A DNA stretch of 32,055 bases. It comes from Thermoanaerobaculum sp. (lineage in GTDB: Bacteria; Acidobacteriota; Thermoanaerobaculia; Multivoradales; UBA5704). Both the position numbers and the translations under genes were made by a program. The stretch is from the NCBI GenBank assembly GCA_021154885.1, contig JAJKHS010000161.1:1-32055 (forward strand), written 5' to 3'. Shown here one piece after another: positions 31,907 through 32,055 of the stretch (within the stretch, counting starts at the first letter, position 1; each line of letters starts with the position of its first letter). The notes beneath the pieces were generated by a model. The model had not been told where the DNA came from. It saw nothing but the letters and a program-made list of their open reading frames with translations, and made no database searches.

Positions 31907-32055
31907 GCCGTTCATGAACGGCGTAGAAGGATCTTCGGCGCTCGTTAAGAAGCGAGGTATCTGTTTACCGGCCTACTCCGCAGGTAGTGGGAGCCTCTGG
32001 TAGGCCGGAGCGCTCAGTAGGGGCGGCCTCGGGCTTTCGCGGGTAACGGCTTGGA
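31907..32055. other. Structured non-coding stretch at the window edge
   Basis: No convincing gene is seen here. GCCGTTCATGAACGGC (31907-31922) is a perfect 16-bp palindrome. Further right, CCGGCCTAC and GTAGGCCGG form a 9-bp stem around 31968-32005. It may be the start of a mobile element or a structured RNA that continues past the window; it cannot be identified from this part. Confidence 0.4.

Overview
The window is 32 kb of high-G+C bacterial chromosome. A large Oar-like TonB-dependent receptor with a carboxypeptidase-type regulatory domain, a two-gene GGDEF/EAL block, a TPR protein with a degenerate Cys/His N-terminus, and long structured intergenic elements together suggest an Acidobacteriota-like soil or sediment organism, perhaps Thermoanaerobaculia or Vicinamibacteria. 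That placement is inference from gene style; no rRNA or phylogenetic marker is present to settle it.

Layout. Positions 1-1014 hold a decayed nucleotidyltransferase-like fragment and a hicAB toxin-antitoxin (TA) pair. Positions 1070-1875 are non-coding: a hairpin-rich dispersed element followed by about 600 bp of nested tandem repeats (21-bp monomers organised into 62/83/104-bp higher-order units). Positions 1964-9764 carry a small conserved protein, thiI, two strong hairpin elements, and two tandem PAS-GGDEF-EAL c-di-GMP proteins. Positions 9886-12832 are a minus-strand M20 amidohydrolase-pckA pair that looks translationally coupled. Positions 12985-14459 hold a 77-aa conserved protein, a vapBC pair and a small secreted Pro-rich protein. 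Positions 14606-16959 hold a TPR protein and two paralogous acidic proteins of unknown function. On the minus strand from 19293 to 17019, purE-purK runs straight into a higBA TA pair whose promoter and operator lie inside the last codons of purK. Next come the TonB-dependent receptor (19519-22470), endonuclease III, a VOC/SRPBCC pair and an NTF2-like secreted protein.

The most unusual part is the right third. A membrane glycosyltransferase-like protein is fused to a C-terminal helical domain carrying a DXDDTA motif like that of class II terpene cyclases, and it overlaps a UbiA-type prenyltransferase gene (25119-28899). This suggests an undescribed isoprenoid or polyprenol-lipid system. Beyond it lies an accessory island (29049-31840): a truncated SCP2-domain regulator fragment, an intact vapB beside a broken vapC, an AT-richer gene for a protein with two internal HEPN-like RN-x3-H repeats, a minimal MNT nucleotidyltransferase, and two inverted copies of the dispersed hairpin element also found at 1073.

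How the genes work together. Housekeeping functions (purine synthesis, tRNA thiolation, gluconeogenesis, base-excision repair, outer-membrane uptake, c-di-GMP signalling) alternate with TA modules. Five TA-type loci or remnants lie in 32 kb (hicAB, vapBC, higBA, vapB with broken vapC, and MNT with HEPN nearby but convergent). They mark insertion points between conserved genes.
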